From Herbiconiux oxytropis (lineage in GTDB: Bacteria > Actinomycetota > Actinomycetes > Actinomycetales > Microbacteriaceae), in assembly GCF_024979315.1 (NCBI RefSeq), contig NZ_JANLCK010000003.1, positions 512,728-576,727 of the forward strand: a DNA stretch of 64,000 bases. The letters run 5' to 3'. Both the position numbers and the translations under genes were made by a program. This document shows, one piece after another, positions 51,769 through 60,705 of this stretch (within the stretch, counting starts at the first letter, position 1; every line of letters begins with the position of its first letter). Below the pieces are notes generated by a model. That model was not told where the DNA came from and did no database searches. It saw only the letters and a list, made by a program, of their open reading frames with translations.

Positions 51769-52962
51769 GTGGCTCCCGACTCCGGTTTACCTGCGAACGC
51801 CGAGACCCTCGCCTCGGTGGGCGAGGGCGAGGTGCTGCGGCGCATCTTCCCGCGCCTGCCGCACGCCGACGCCGAGCTGCTGGGGCCGGGCGACGACGCC
51901 GCCGTCGTGGCCGCGCCCGACGGCCGCTACGCGGTGACGACCGACATGATGATCCACGGCCCCGACTTCCGCCTCGCCTGGTCGACGCCGCACGACCTCG
52001 GCTGGAAGGCCGCCATGTCGAACCTCGCCGACGTCGCGGCGATGGGCGCACGGCCCACGGCACTCGTGGTGGCGATCGCGGCCCCGCTCGAGACCCCCGT
52101 GGAGGTGCTTCTCGGCATAGCCGACGGCCTCCGCGACGCGTGCGCTCTGGCGGCTCCGGGCTGCGGTGTGGTGGGCGGCGACCTCTCGGTCTCGGCCACG
52201 CTCACGCTCGCCGTCACGGCGTTCGGCGATCTCGGCGGCCGCGCGCCCGTGACCCGATCCGGTGCTCGCCCTGGCGACGTGGTGGCGGTGGCTGGCCCCC
52301 TCGGCCTCGCCGGCGCTGGCATCTGGCTGCTCTTCCGCGACGGGGTCGCACCCGCTCCGCGCTCCGCACCCCTGCCGCGCTACGGTGCCCTCCTCGAGGC
52401 CGCCGACTCCGAGTTGGGAGCGGGATCCGGCTCGACTCCGCCCGCTCGTGGGCTGGATTCCGTCGCGCTTCCGACCGCTCGGGAGCCGGATGCGGCGGCG
52501 GGCCGGGCCGTGCGGGCGGCGCACCCGGACCTCGTGGAGGCTCAGCTCGCACCCCGGGCACCGATCGGTCTCGGCACGGCGGCCGCGGAGGCGGGGGCCA
52601 CGGCGATGCTCGACGTCTCCGACGGACTCGTGCTCGACGCCAGGCGCCTGGCCGTGGCGAGCGGATGCGCGGTGTCGTTCGACCCCGCGGCGATCGCTCG
52701 CGAGGCCCGCGCCCTGCTCGACACGGATGCCGTGGTGGGTGACCGAGCGGCCGACTTCGTGCTCGCGGGCGGCGAGGACCACGCCTTGCTCGCGACCTTC
52801 CCCGCCGACGCTCTCCTGCCGCCCGGGTTCCGTGCCCTCGGCACGGTGGTGGAGGCTGCCGGCGCGCCGGGAGGGCGACCCGACGCCCTGATCGGCGACC
52901 GCCCCCACTCGGCCCTCGGCGGCTGGGACCCGTACGCCGACTGGGACGGCCACGCCGGCTGA
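51769..52962 (+). CDS. thiL: Thiamine-monophosphate kinase
   Basis: The 397-residue protein has the ThiL/PurM-fold motifs LLGPGDDAAVVAAPDGRYAVTTDMMIHGPDF, AAMSNLADVAAMGARPTALVVAIAAP, GVVGGDLSVSATLTLAVTAFGD and ATAMLDVSDGLVLDARRLA. It phosphorylates thiamine monophosphate to thiamine diphosphate. Typical members have about 320-340 residues; the excess is a Ser/Gly/Pro-rich insert at about 205-250 (GSGSTPPARGLDSV). GTG 51769 is supported by the -10 at leaderless spacing. Confidence 0.93.
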   Translation: MAPDSGLPANAETLASVGEGEVLRRIFPRLPHADAELLGPGDDAAVVAAPDGRYAVTTDMMIHGPDFRLAWSTPHDLGWKAAMSNLADVAAMGARPTALVVAIAAPLETPVEVLLGIADGLRDACALAAPGCGVVGGDLSVSATLTLAVTAFGDLGGRAPVTRSGARPGDVVAVAGPLGLAGAGIWLLFRDGVAPAPRSAPLPRYGALLEAADSELGAGSGSTPPARGLDSVALPTAREPDAAAGRAVRAAHPDLVEAQLAPRAPIGLGTAAAEAGATAMLDVSDGLVLDARRLAVASGCAVSFDPAAIAREARALLDTDAVVGDRAADFVLAGGEDHALLATFPADALLPPGFRALGTVVEAAGAPGGRPDALIGDRPHSALGGWDPYADWDGHAG

Positions 52963-53163
52963 CCCGCCGCCGCACCGCCCCGCCGCACCGCCCCGCCGCC
53001 CGCCCGCCCGCCCGGCACCCGCCCACCCTCGTTGCCGAGCTCGCACCGGTGGAGTCGACGGAGATGTGGCGGCATCCGGAGCGGTGGATCCGTCGTTCGC
53101 CACTTCGGCCTCGAGACTCCGTCGATTCGGGGACGAGGGGACCGTGGGGACGAGGTGGGGCGT
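52963..53163. other. Gene-free C-rich intergenic stretch
   Basis: The 201 bp between convergent thiL and rsmD start with simple CGCCGCACCGCCC and CCCG repeats (52969-53022). A 9-bp inverted repeat, TCGACGGAG (53055-53063)/CTCCGTCGA (53117-53125), follows and may help end both transcripts. No gene or RNA is recognised. Confidence 0.6.
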
Positions 53164-53757
53164 CTAGGGGGTGGGGGAGGCCCACCACAGGACGGTCTCG
53201 CCGTAGGACCTCGTGCGGTCGAGGGCGAGGCCGGCGGGCCAGGTGGGCTCGGGGGTGCGGCTGCTGCGCTCGACGAGGACCACGGCGTCCGGGTCGAGCA
53301 GGGGTGCCAGAGTCGTGAGGTCGTCGGCGAGCTCGGCTTCGGGCAGCTCGTAGGGCGGGTCGATGAACACCACGTCGAAGCCCGCCCCCGGCACCACCGG
53401 CAGCGCGCGGAGGTAGGGCTGCACCGCCTGGGTCACGACGTCGGCGCGCGGTGCACTCGAGCCCCCCGACGCCTTCGGCAGTGCTCCCAGCACGGTCGCC
53501 GCGTTCTTGCGGATGACCCCCGCCGCCGCGGCGTGCTTCTCCACCAGCGTGACCACCGCGGCCCCGCGGCTGAGCGCCTCGAGCCCCAGCGTCCCGGAGC
53601 CGGCGTAGAGGTCGAGCACACGCAGCCCGTCGAGGCCGCCGCGCGCGTCGAGTGCCGAGAAGATGGCCTCGCGCACGCGATCGCTCGTGGGGCGGGTGCC
53701 CGAGCGGGGCACGGCGAGCGGCAGGGATCCGGCGAATCCGGCGATGATGCGAGTCAC
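53164..53757 (-). CDS. rsmD: 16S rRNA (guanine(966)-N(2))-methyltransferase
   Basis: The 197-residue Rossmann methyltransferase has TRIIAGFAGSLPLAVPRSGTRPTSDRVREAIFSAL at the N-terminus, the SAM motif VLDLYAGSGTLGLEALSRGA and the catalytic DPPY in FDVVFIDPPYELPE. It methylates G966 of 16S rRNA. The GTG at 53757 is chosen because it gives the usual (M)TRIIAG start and TAGTGT (53770-53765) lies 7 nt upstream; a GTG at 53766 is too close to that box. Confidence 0.95.
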   Translation of the reverse strand: MTRIIAGFAGSLPLAVPRSGTRPTSDRVREAIFSALDARGGLDGLRVLDLYAGSGTLGLEALSRGAAVVTLVEKHAAAAGVIRKNAATVLGALPKASGGSSAPRADVVTQAVQPYLRALPVVPGAGFDVVFIDPPYELPEAELADDLTTLAPLLDPDAVVLVERSSRTPEPTWPAGLALDRTRSYGETVLWWASPTP

Positions 53758-53764
53758 GCCCTGC

Positions 53765-53833
53765 ACACTACCGCCACCCCGCCCACGGCGCCGGGGTCAG
53801 GACGGAGGAGGTGTGGGTGGTCGCGCCTAGGAT
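53765..53833. promoter_or_regulatory. Divergent rsmD/recG promoter region
   Basis: Minus-strand TAGTGT (53770-53765) and plus-strand TAGGAT (53828-53833) each lie 7 nt before a start codon (53757 and 53841), the leaderless arrangement repeated in this window. Confidence 0.55.
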
Positions 53834-53840
53834 GGACGCC

Positions 53841-56321
53841 ATGGGCGGTTCGACAGCGGGCGGGTCGGGCGAGGGCCCGGGCAGGAACGGGCCCGACGAG
53901 CTCGACGGGCCCGCCGAGCTCGATCTCGAGCCCGACGAGTTCGAGCGGGAGCTCGAGCGGAGTCGCCCCGCCTCCCTGCACGAGAAGCGCCGCGAGGTGC
54001 AGGCCGAGCGCGATGCGGTCGACGACGACCGCCGCGACATCGACGCGGCCGTGGCGAAGGGCGACGCCGAGCTCCGGCGGCTGTCGGGAGCGGGGGCGTT
54101 CCTCGACGCGAAGCTGCCTGGACTCCTCGGGGGTCGCACGGCCAACGCGTTCGAGAAGGCCTTCGGCACGCGCACCGTGGGCGAGCTGCTGGGCCACTAC
54201 CCGCGCCGCTACGCCAAGCGCGGCGAGCTCACCGCCATCGACATGCTGCCGCTGGATGAGAACGTCACGATCGTGGCCGAGGTGCGCGACGTGCGCGAGC
54301 GGCAGATGCGTGCCCGCCGCGGCACCATCCTCGAGGTCTCCATCTCCGATGGCCGCGGCCACATCAGCCTCACCTTCTTCAACCAGGCCTGGCGCGCCCG
54401 CGAGCTCCGGCCCGGGGTGCGCGGAATCTTCGCCGGCAAGGTCTCGAACTACCGCGGCGCGCTGCAGCTCGCCCACCCCAACTACGAGCTCTTCGACGAG
54501 GCCCTCGGCCGCGGCAGCCTGAGCGATGGCGCCGCCCCGGAGCTCGACGACGCCGAGGCGAAGCGCTGGGCCGAGATGCCCATCCCCATCTACCCGGCCA
54601 CGGCGTCGATCGCGAGCTGGCAGGTCGCGAACGCGATGGAGCTCGTGCTCGACGGTCTGAAGGCTCCGGGCGCGTTCCCGGATCCGGTGCCCAAGGAGGT
54701 GCGCTTCGAGCGGGGCCTGCTCACCGCCCAGAAGGCCTACGAGCTCATCCACCGGCCCCAGCGCGACGCCGACTACATGAAGGCGCGCGAGACCCTCCGC
54801 TTCCACGAGGCTTTCGTGCTGCAGACCGCCCTGGTGAGCCAGCGCCGCGCGGCCCACGCCGTGAAGACCTCGCCGCGCCGCTCCAAGCCGGGCGGCTACC
54901 TCGAGCGCTTCGACGCGGCGCTCCCGTTCCGCCTCACGGCCGACCAGCAGGTGGTGGGCGGCGAGATCACCCGCGACCTCGAGGGCGACGTGCCCATGCT
55001 GCGCCTGCTGCAGGGCGAGGTCGGCTCGGGCAAGACGCTCGTGGCCGTGCGAGCGATGCTCGCCGTGGCCGACTCCGGCGGGCAGTCGGCCATGCTCGCC
55101 CCCACCGAGGTGCTCGCCTCACAGCACCTGCGCTCGATCGTCAAGGTGCTCGGCCCCGACCTCGCCGCCGAGCTCGTGCCGACGCTTCACACCGGCCAGC
55201 TCTCGACCGCCGAGAAGAAGAAGGCCCTGCTGCGCATGGTCTCCGGCCAGGCAAAGCTCGTGGTCGGCACGCACGCGCTGCTCTCGGACAACGTTCAGTT
55301 CTACGACCTCGGCCTCGTCGTGGTCGACGAGCAGCACCGCTTCGGCGTGGAGCAGCGCGACACGCTGCGGCAGAAGGCCGCGACCCCACCTCACGTGCTC
55401 GTGATGACGGCGACCCCGATCCCGCGCACGGTCGCCATGACCGTCTTCGGCGACCTCGACGTCTCCACGATCACCGAGCTCCCCGCGGGCCGCCAGGGCA
55501 TCGAGAGCTTCAGCGTGCCGCTCGCCGAGAAACCCGGCTGGGCGGGGCGCATCTGGCAGCGCGTGGCCGAGGAGCTCGAGAAGGGGCGCCAGGCCTTCGT
55601 GGTGTGCCCCGCCATCGACCCGGCCGACGACACCGGCGACGGGCTCGACGACCCGGGCGAGCCCGGCGAGCCCGGCGAGCCCCAGGGTACGGATGCGCCG
55701 ACGCCCCCCAAGGCCAACGTCGTCGACACCCTCCGCCACCTGCGCGAGCTCCCCGCCCTCGCAGGCCGCCGCATCGAGGCGCTGCACGGCCGGCTGCCGA
55801 GCGAGGAGAAGGACGCGATCATGCGCGCCTACGCCGCTCGCGAGATCGACGTGCTCGTGGCCACGACCGTCGTCGAGGTCGGCGTCGACGTGCCGAACGC
55901 CTCCACCATGGTGGTGCTCGACGCCGAGCGCTTCGGTGTGAGCCAGCTGCATCAGCTGCGCGGCCGGGTCGGCCGTGGCGGCGTGCCTGGGCTGTGCCTG
56001 CTCGTCACGAACGCCGAGCCCGAGTCGGTGGGTCGCGAGCGGGTCGACGCCGTGGCCGCCACGCTCGACGGCTTCGCCCTCGCCGAGGTCGACCTCGAGC
56101 TCCGCCGCGAAGGCGACGTGCTGGGCGCGCTGCAGTCCGGTGGCCGATCGTCGCTCCGGCTCCTCCGCGTGATCAAAGACGGCGACGTCATCCAGGATGC
56201 GCGCGGCGTGGCCCTGCAGATCATCGAGGACGACCCTCGGCTCGACCAGCATCCGGCCCTCCGCGCCGCGCTCGAACGGCGCCTGCGCGAGACCGAGCGC
56301 CGGTTCCTCGACAAGACCTGA
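53841..56321 (+). CDS. recG: ATP-dependent DNA helicase RecG
   Basis: The 826-residue protein has the wedge/OB domain (ERQMRARRGTILEVSISDGRGHISLTFFNQAW), Walker A GEVGSGKT (about 392), DEQH in VVVDEQHRFGVEQR (about 495), TATPIPRTVAMTVFGDLDVSTI, and the C-terminal helicase motif QLHQLRGRVGRGG. It remodels stalled replication forks and Holliday junctions. The first 45 residues are a Gly/Asp/Glu-rich extension, and a GEPGEPGEP low-complexity loop lies at about 610. ATG 53841 lies 7 nt after TAGGAT; an ATG at 53832 overlaps that box. Confidence 0.96.
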   Translation: MGGSTAGGSGEGPGRNGPDELDGPAELDLEPDEFERELERSRPASLHEKRREVQAERDAVDDDRRDIDAAVAKGDAELRRLSGAGAFLDAKLPGLLGGRTANAFEKAFGTRTVGELLGHYPRRYAKRGELTAIDMLPLDENVTIVAEVRDVRERQMRARRGTILEVSISDGRGHISLTFFNQAWRARELRPGVRGIFAGKVSNYRGALQLAHPNYELFDEALGRGSLSDGAAPELDDAEAKRWAEMPIPIYPATASIASWQVANAMELVLDGLKAPGAFPDPVPKEVRFERGLLTAQKAYELIHRPQRDADYMKARETLRFHEAFVLQTALVSQRRAAHAVKTSPRRSKPGGYLERFDAALPFRLTADQQVVGGEITRDLEGDVPMLRLLQGEVGSGKTLVAVRAMLAVADSGGQSAMLAPTEVLASQHLRSIVKVLGPDLAAELVPTLHTGQLSTAEKKKALLRMVSGQAKLVVGTHALLSDNVQFYDLGLVVVDEQHRFGVEQRDTLRQKAATPPHVLVMTATPIPRTVAMTVFGDLDVSTITELPAGRQGIESFSVPLAEKPGWAGRIWQRVAEELEKGRQAFVVCPAIDPADDTGDGLDDPGEPGEPGEPQGTDAPTPPKANVVDTLRHLRELPALAGRRIEALHGRLPSEEKDAIMRAYAAREIDVLVATTVVEVGVDVPNASTMVVLDAERFGVSQLHQLRGRVGRGGVPGLCLLVTNAEPESVGRERVDAVAATLDGFALAEVDLELRREGDVLGALQSGGRSSLRLLRVIKDGDVIQDARGVALQIIEDDPRLDQHPALRAALERRLRETERRFLDKT

Positions 56322-56403
56322 TTCCCGCGCCGCGAGGGCATTGATAAATCGTGCTTTCGGGAGCACAGTGGAACACAGGCCGAGACGAAGTGGTGGTCAG
56401 ACC

Positions 56404-57177
56404 ATGGGATCCATTCGCAGTTTCACACGAACCTCAGGCACCTGGCGCCTGGACGGTGTTCCCGTGCTCTCCGCCGGCCGGCATCGAAGCCCCCGCTCGG
56501 GGGCGTGCTTCATGGAGTTCGCCTCCTACCTCGCGGGTGAGCGCTGGAGCGATCATCCGGCCTGCACGCACGCCGGCCTCTCCCAGCTCGCCCGGGCGGT
56601 CAACGACCTCACCTCCAACGAGGCCAGGAGCCGGCTCGCCCCCCTCATCCCCTCGGTGATCGGACTGAACAGCGACGACCCGCGGCTCGAGCTCGTGCTC
56701 GCCGTGCACGCCGTGGCGGTGGCCCTGCCCGACGCCTCCCTCGACAGGCAGCACGCCCTCGCCGTGGGCGGGCTCGTGTGCGTGGCCGCGCTCGAGCGCT
56801 CCGGCGGATCCGGACTTCCCGACCTCGTGGAGGAGCCCTTCGCCCGCGCCCTCGACTCGACTCCCGAGGCGGCCGGCTGGGCGCGCAGGTTCATCGACCG
56901 CACCTCGTCGCGCTGGCGTCGCGAGGAGGTCTCGGTGCGGCAGACCCATGCGGTGCTCGCCATGGCCGCCGACGGCGTGCGCTCGGCCTGCGCCGACTTC
57001 CCGGACGACAGGCTCCGCGCCCTCCTCGCCTCGGCCATCGACATCACCGAGCGCTTCGTGGCGGCAGAGCGGGCGGCCCAGGGTGCGCGCCGGCAGACGG
57101 CCGATCGTGCACCGGATCGCGCAGCGCATCCTGCGACCGGACGTGCAGCGAACGAGCCGGAGCCCGTGACCGCGTAA
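56404..57177 (+). CDS. Conserved actinobacterial hypothetical protein, 257 aa
   Basis: The 257-residue protein has no signal peptide. The N-terminal part carries GACFMEFASYLAGERWSDHPACTHAGLSQLARAVNDLTS, a Cys/His-containing segment that I associate with a conserved uncharacterised actinobacterial family. The rest is helical, with a disordered Ala/Arg/Thr tail. GACFMEFAS-x-LAGERWSDHPxCTH could bind a metal through Cys and His, but this is a guess. A short hairpin GTGCT/AGCAC lies about 50 bp upstream. It stands between recG and coaD on the same strand. Confidence 0.65.
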   Translation: MGSIRSFTRTSGTWRLDGVPVLSAGRHRSPRSGACFMEFASYLAGERWSDHPACTHAGLSQLARAVNDLTSNEARSRLAPLIPSVIGLNSDDPRLELVLAVHAVAVALPDASLDRQHALAVGGLVCVAALERSGGSGLPDLVEEPFARALDSTPEAAGWARRFIDRTSSRWRREEVSVRQTHAVLAMAADGVRSACADFPDDRLRALLASAIDITERFVAAERAAQGARRQTADRAPDRAAHPATGRAANEPEPVTA

Positions 57178-57213
57178 CGCCCGCGAAATGCGCGTCTTGA
57201 TAGCCTGGACCGC

Positions 57214-57705
57214 ATGAGCAACGTGGCCGTCGTACCCGGATCCTTCGACCCCATCACCCTGGGGCACATCGACGTCATCGAGCGTGCCTCCGGCATCTTC
57301 GACGAGGTGCACGTGGTGGTGGTGCACAACCCCGACAAGCACGCCCTCATCCCGATCGCCCACCGGGTCGACCTCATCCACAGCTCGCTCGCCGAGCGCG
57401 GGCTCGCCGACGCGAACATCGTCGTGAACTCCTGGAGCGTCGGACTCCTCGTGGACTACGTCACCGACGTGGGGGCCACCGCCATCGTCAAGGGCATCCG
57501 CTCGCAGGTCGACGTGGCCTACGAGACCCCCATGGCCATCGTCAACCGCAACCTCGCGGGAGTCGAGACGATCTTCCTGCTGCCCGACCCCGCCCACGCC
57601 CACGTGTCGAGCTCGCTCGTGCGTCAGGTCTCCGCCCTCGGCGGCGACGTCGCGCCCTACGTGCCGGCGGTCGTGGCCGAGTTCCTCAAGCACACCACCG
57701 ATTGA
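57214..57705 (+). CDS. coaD: Pantetheine-phosphate adenylyltransferase
   Basis: The 163-residue nucleotidyltransferase has [18 protein letters not shown] (TxGH motif), [22 protein letters not shown] and [21 protein letters not shown] (SSxxR motif). It makes dephospho-CoA from 4'-phosphopantetheine. TAGCCT (57201-57206) is 7 nt before the ATG. Its stop overlaps the next start by one base (TGATG). Confidence 0.97.
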   Translation: MSNVAVVPGSFDPITLGHIDVIERASGIFDEVHVVVVHNPDKHALIPIAHRVDLIHSSLAERGLADANIVVNSWSVGLLVDYVTDVGATAIVKGIRSQVDVAYETPMAIVNRNLAGVETIFLLPDPAHAHVSSSLVRQVSALGGDVAPYVPAVVAEFLKHTTD

Positions 57706-58706
57706 TGCCCGGTCTCCGGATCGGGTACGCCGCCCAGCTCGAGCAGTTCGCCCCGAACGACGCGGTGGAGTTCGCGGCCTACGCCGAGCACCACGGCTTC
57801 TCGGGCGTCATGGCGGCCGACCATTTCCAGCCCTGGGTGCCACGGCAGGGGCAGTCGTCGTTCGTGTGGCCCGTGCTCGCCGCGATCGGCGAGCGCACCC
57901 GCGGCGACTTCGGGCCGGGGGTCACCTCGCCGAGCTACCGCTACCACCCGGCCATGGTCGCGCAGGCCTCCGCCACCCTCGGCGCGATGTACCCCGGGCG
58001 GCATTGGCTCGGCATCGGCTCGGGCGAGGCGCTCAACGAGCACATCGTGGGCGGCTACTGGCCCGAGGCGCCCGAGCGCATCAACCGGATGTTCGAGGCC
58101 GTCGACGTCATCAACAAGCTGTTCACCGCCTCCCGGGCCGGCAAGGACGTGAAGCACTCCGGCACCTTCTTCAAGCTCGAGTCGACGCGGCTGTGGACGA
58201 TGCCGGAGACCGCGCCCGAGGTGCTCGTGGCCACGGCGGGCCCGGTCACCGCCAAGCGCGCCGGACGCACGGTCGACGGGCTCATCACGGTCGGAGCTCC
58301 GCTGGAGAAGATCGCGGGACTGTTCCAGAAGTTCGACGACGGCGCCCGCGAGGTGGGCAGGGATCCCTCGCGCATGCCGCGCGTGCTGCAGCTGCACCTC
58401 TCCTGGGCGCGCACCGACGAGGAGGCCATGCACAACGCCCTCACCGAGTGGCCGAACGGTGGCATGCGGTTCCCGAAGGCCGACATCCGGAGCCCGTTCG
58501 AGTTCGAGCAGATGGCCAAGATGGTGCGGCCGGACGACTTCGAGGGGCGCATGGTGGTCTCGAGCGATCCCGACGTGCATCGCGCCCACATCCAGCGCTT
58601 CGCCGATCTCGGCTTCGACGCGATCTACCTGCACAACGTGGGGCGCAACCAGAAGGACTGGATCGACGTGTTCTCCCGCGACGTGCTGCCGAGGCTGACC
58701 CGATGA
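57705..58706 (+). CDS. F420-dependent oxidoreductase of the luciferase-like (FGD-related) family
   Basis: The 333-residue TIM-barrel protein belongs to the F420-dependent glucose-6-phosphate dehydrogenase-like group: [93 protein letters not shown] and the C-terminal [22 protein letters not shown]. The neighbouring cofE and cofC support use of F420. A true G6P dehydrogenase or another hydride-transfer enzyme are both possible. ATG 57705 overlaps the coaD stop and its own stop overlaps cofE (ATGA). Confidence 0.88.
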   Translation: MPGLRIGYAAQLEQFAPNDAVEFAAYAEHHGFSGVMAADHFQPWVPRQGQSSFVWPVLAAIGERTRGDFGPGVTSPSYRYHPAMVAQASATLGAMYPGRHWLGIGSGEALNEHIVGGYWPEAPERINRMFEAVDVINKLFTASRAGKDVKHSGTFFKLESTRLWTMPETAPEVLVATAGPVTAKRAGRTVDGLITVGAPLEKIAGLFQKFDDGAREVGRDPSRMPRVLQLHLSWARTDEEAMHNALTEWPNGGMRFPKADIRSPFEFEQMAKMVRPDDFEGRMVVSSDPDVHRAHIQRFADLGFDAIYLHNVGRNQKDWIDVFSRDVLPRLTR

Positions 58707-59512
58707 CGGACGCCCCCGCGAACCTCCGAAGCATCACCGTCACGGCGTTCGGCGGTCTCCCCGAGATCGAGGAGGGCGCCGACCTCGCTTCGCTCATCGG
58801 CGACGCCCTCGAGGCGTCCGGGCTCGGTGCCGCCGAGGGCGACATCCTCGTCGTGACCTCGAAGATCGTCTCGAAGGCCGAAGGGCGGCGCGTGGCGGCC
58901 GCAGACCGGGAAGACGCGATCACGGCCGAGACCGTGCGCGTGGTGGCGACCCGCACGCACCCCGGGGGAGTGACGCGCATCGTGGAGAACCGGCAGGGCC
59001 TCGTGCAGGCGGCGGCGGGTGTCGACGCGAGCAACACGCCCGACGGCACGGTGCTGCTGCTGCCGGTCGATCCGGATGCGTCGGCCCGGGCACTCGCTGA
59101 GGGGCTCCGTGCGCGCTTCGGGGTCCGGGTCGGCGTGCTCCTCTCCGACACGCTCGGCCGCGCCTGGCGGGAGGGCCAGACCGACCTCGCCATCGGGGCG
59201 GCGGGCGTGCGGGTGACCGACGACCTGCGCGGCACGACCGACAGCTTCGGCCACGAGCTCATGGTGACGCAGTCGGCGATCGCCGACGAGCTGGCCTCGG
59301 CCGCCGACCTCGTGAAGGGCAAGGCGAGCGGCATGCCTGTGGCACTCGTGCGCGGCTACGCCGAGGCCGTCACCGAGACGCTCGACACTCCGGCCCGCGC
59401 GCTCACCCGCACCGGGCCCACCGACATGTTCCGCCTCGGCACCGACGAGGCCCTCGCCGAGGGCTACGCGGCCGGCTACGCCGCAGGCCTGGCGGCCACC
59501 CGCCCCGAGTGA
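58703..59512 (+). CDS. cofE: Coenzyme F420-0:L-glutamate ligase
   Basis: The 269-residue protein matches CofE/Fbi[107 protein letters not shown] and [31 protein letters not shown]. It adds glutamates to F420-0. The nitroreductase half seen in mycobacterial FbiB is absent, so the dehydro-F420 reductase must be elsewhere. It overlaps the upstream oxidoreductase by 4 nt. Its C-terminus ends in an [14 protein letters not shown] repeat. Confidence 0.92.
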   Translation: MTDAPANLRSITVTAFGGLPEIEEGADLASLIGDALEASGLGAAEGDILVVTSKIVSKAEGRRVAAADREDAITAETVRVVATRTHPGGVTRIVENRQGLVQAAAGVDASNTPDGTVLLLPVDPDASARALAEGLRARFGVRVGVLLSDTLGRAWREGQTDLAIGAAGVRVTDDLRGTTDSFGHELMVTQSAIADELASAADLVKGKASGMPVALVRGYAEAVTETLDTPARALTRTGPTDMFRLGTDEALAEGYAAGYAAGLAATRPE

Positions 59513-59551
59513 CGGACGGCGCGGGTGACGGTCAGGCAGCGCGGGTGACGA

Positions 59552-59959
59552 TCAGGCGGCGCGGATGTAGTCCTCGCCGCGGCGGCGGAGCACGGCTCCG
59601 GGGGTGATGGTGGCGTCGCGCTCGACGCGCACCTCGTCGGCCACGGCGGCATGGGCGCCGATGCGGGAATGGCTGCCGATCACGGCGCCCCGGCCGATCA
59701 CGGCGTTCTCACCGACGTGCACGTGGGCCTCGAGGATGACCCCCGCCCCCACGACCGCGTTCGACTCCACCCAGCTGCCGGCTCCGATGCGTGCCTTCGG
59801 GCCCACGCGGGCCCCGGTCTCGACGTAGCTCGTGGGGTCGACGTAGGCGAGGGTGTCGACCTCCGCCCCGACGGCCACGTAGCCCTTGCCGTTGACGTGC
59901 TTGCGGTACCGCGAGACGACTCCGCGCTCGCGCTCGATCTCCAGGAAAGTTCTGCTCAC
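59552..59959 (-). CDS. Hexapeptide-repeat (left-handed beta-helix) protein
   Basis: The 135-residue protein is made largely of hexapeptide repeats (VGPKAR, IGAGSW, VGAGVI, VGENAV, IGRGAV, IGSHSR, IGAHAA), which form a trimeric left-handed beta helix as in acyltransferases and gamma-carbonic anhydrases. No full catalytic region or metal-ligand set is obvious. It is convergent with cofE and divergent from cofC with a palindrome between. A link to F420 is suggested only by position. Confidence 0.7.
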   Translation of the reverse strand: MSRTFLEIERERGVVSRYRKHVNGKGYVAVGAEVDTLAYVDPTSYVETGARVGPKARIGAGSWVESNAVVGAGVILEAHVHVGENAVIGRGAVIGSHSRIGAHAAVADEVRVERDATITPGAVLRRRGEDYIRAA

Positions 59960-59980
59960 GATGAATGGAACAACCGATGC

Positions 59981-60037
59981 GTCTGCATAATTCCAGGAAT
60001 GCAGACCGATCGTTCTGCTTTTTCAACGGGGGATAAT
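59981..60037. promoter_or_regulatory. Palindrome and -10 box between hexapeptide gene and cofC
   Basis: GTCTGCAT (59981-59988) and ATGCAGAC (59999-60006) are perfect 8-bp inverted arms, with a nested ATTCC-A-GGAAT dyad inside. GATAAT (60032-60037) is the likely -10 of cofC, 8 nt before the GTG at 60046. The dyad is placed to control either divergent gene. Confidence 0.6.
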
Positions 60038-60045
60038 CGGTGATC

Positions 60046-60705
60046 GTGACCGAGGAACAGCGCTGGAGCATCGTCGTGCCCGTCAAGGGCACCGCCGAGG
60101 GCAAGTCGCGCCTCGCGCCGGAGCTCGACGCCGCGGCACGAGCCCGCCTGGCCGAGGCGTTCTCGCTCGACGCGATCGCCGCGGTGCGCGCCGCGACGCG
60201 GGTGCACAGGGTCATCGTGGTGACGGATGCCACCGCCCCCATCGCCGGGCACCTCCGGCAGCAGGGCATCGACCTCGTCGACGATCCGCGCGGCGGCCTC
60301 AACCCCGCCGTCCTCGCGGGGCTCGCCGCCGTGGGCCCCGCGGCAACAGCGCGTGTCGCCGTGCTGCTCGGCGACCTGCCGTGCCTCGTGGCGGCCGATC
60401 TCGACGAGGCCCTCCTCGGGGCCGAGGCTCATCCGCTCGCTTTCGTGCCGGATGCCGAGGGCTCGGGCACCACGCTCGTCACCGCGTGGCCGGGGCACCC
60501 CCTGGTGCCCCGCTTCGGCGCGGGCTCGGCCGAGCGCCACCGCGCCGCCGGTCACGAGGAGCTCGCCGTGCGGGAGGGCACCACCCTCCGCCGCGACGTC
60601 GACACCGCCGCCGACCTCGAGACCGCCCGCGCGCTCGGGCTCGGGCCGCGCTCGCACGCCGCCGCTATTCGCGCAGCAGCGCCACCGCCGTCGTCTCGTC
60701 GATGA
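60046..60705 (+). CDS. cofC: 2-phospho-L-lactate/phosphoenolpyruvate guanylyltransferase
   Basis: The 219-residue nucleotidyltransferase has SIVVPVKGTAEGKSRLAPEL (nucleotide-binding N-terminus), VVTDATAPIAGHLRQQGI, LLGDLPCLVAADLDEAL and AEGSGTTLVTAWPGHPLVPRFGAGSAERHRAAGH, characteristic of CofC/FbiD. It makes the GPP-linked (lactyl or enolpyruvyl) precursor that CofD joins to Fo. The GTG at 60046 fits the GATAAT box; GTG 60040 would be too close. Its last 41 bp overlap the convergent sorC-type gene. Confidence 0.92.
   Translation: MTEEQRWSIVVPVKGTAEGKSRLAPELDAAARARLAEAFSLDAIAAVRAATRVHRVIVVTDATAPIAGHLRQQGIDLVDDPRGGLNPAVLAGLAAVGPAATARVAVLLGDLPCLVAADLDEALLGAEAHPLAFVPDAEGSGTTLVTAWPGHPLVPRFGAGSAERHRAAGHEELAVREGTTLRRDVDTAADLETARALGLGPRSHAAAIRAAAPPPSSRR

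Noticed and set aside
52963..53030. C-rich repeats as a replication or recombination site
   Set aside because: They are short simple repeats with no dnaA boxes or partner genes.
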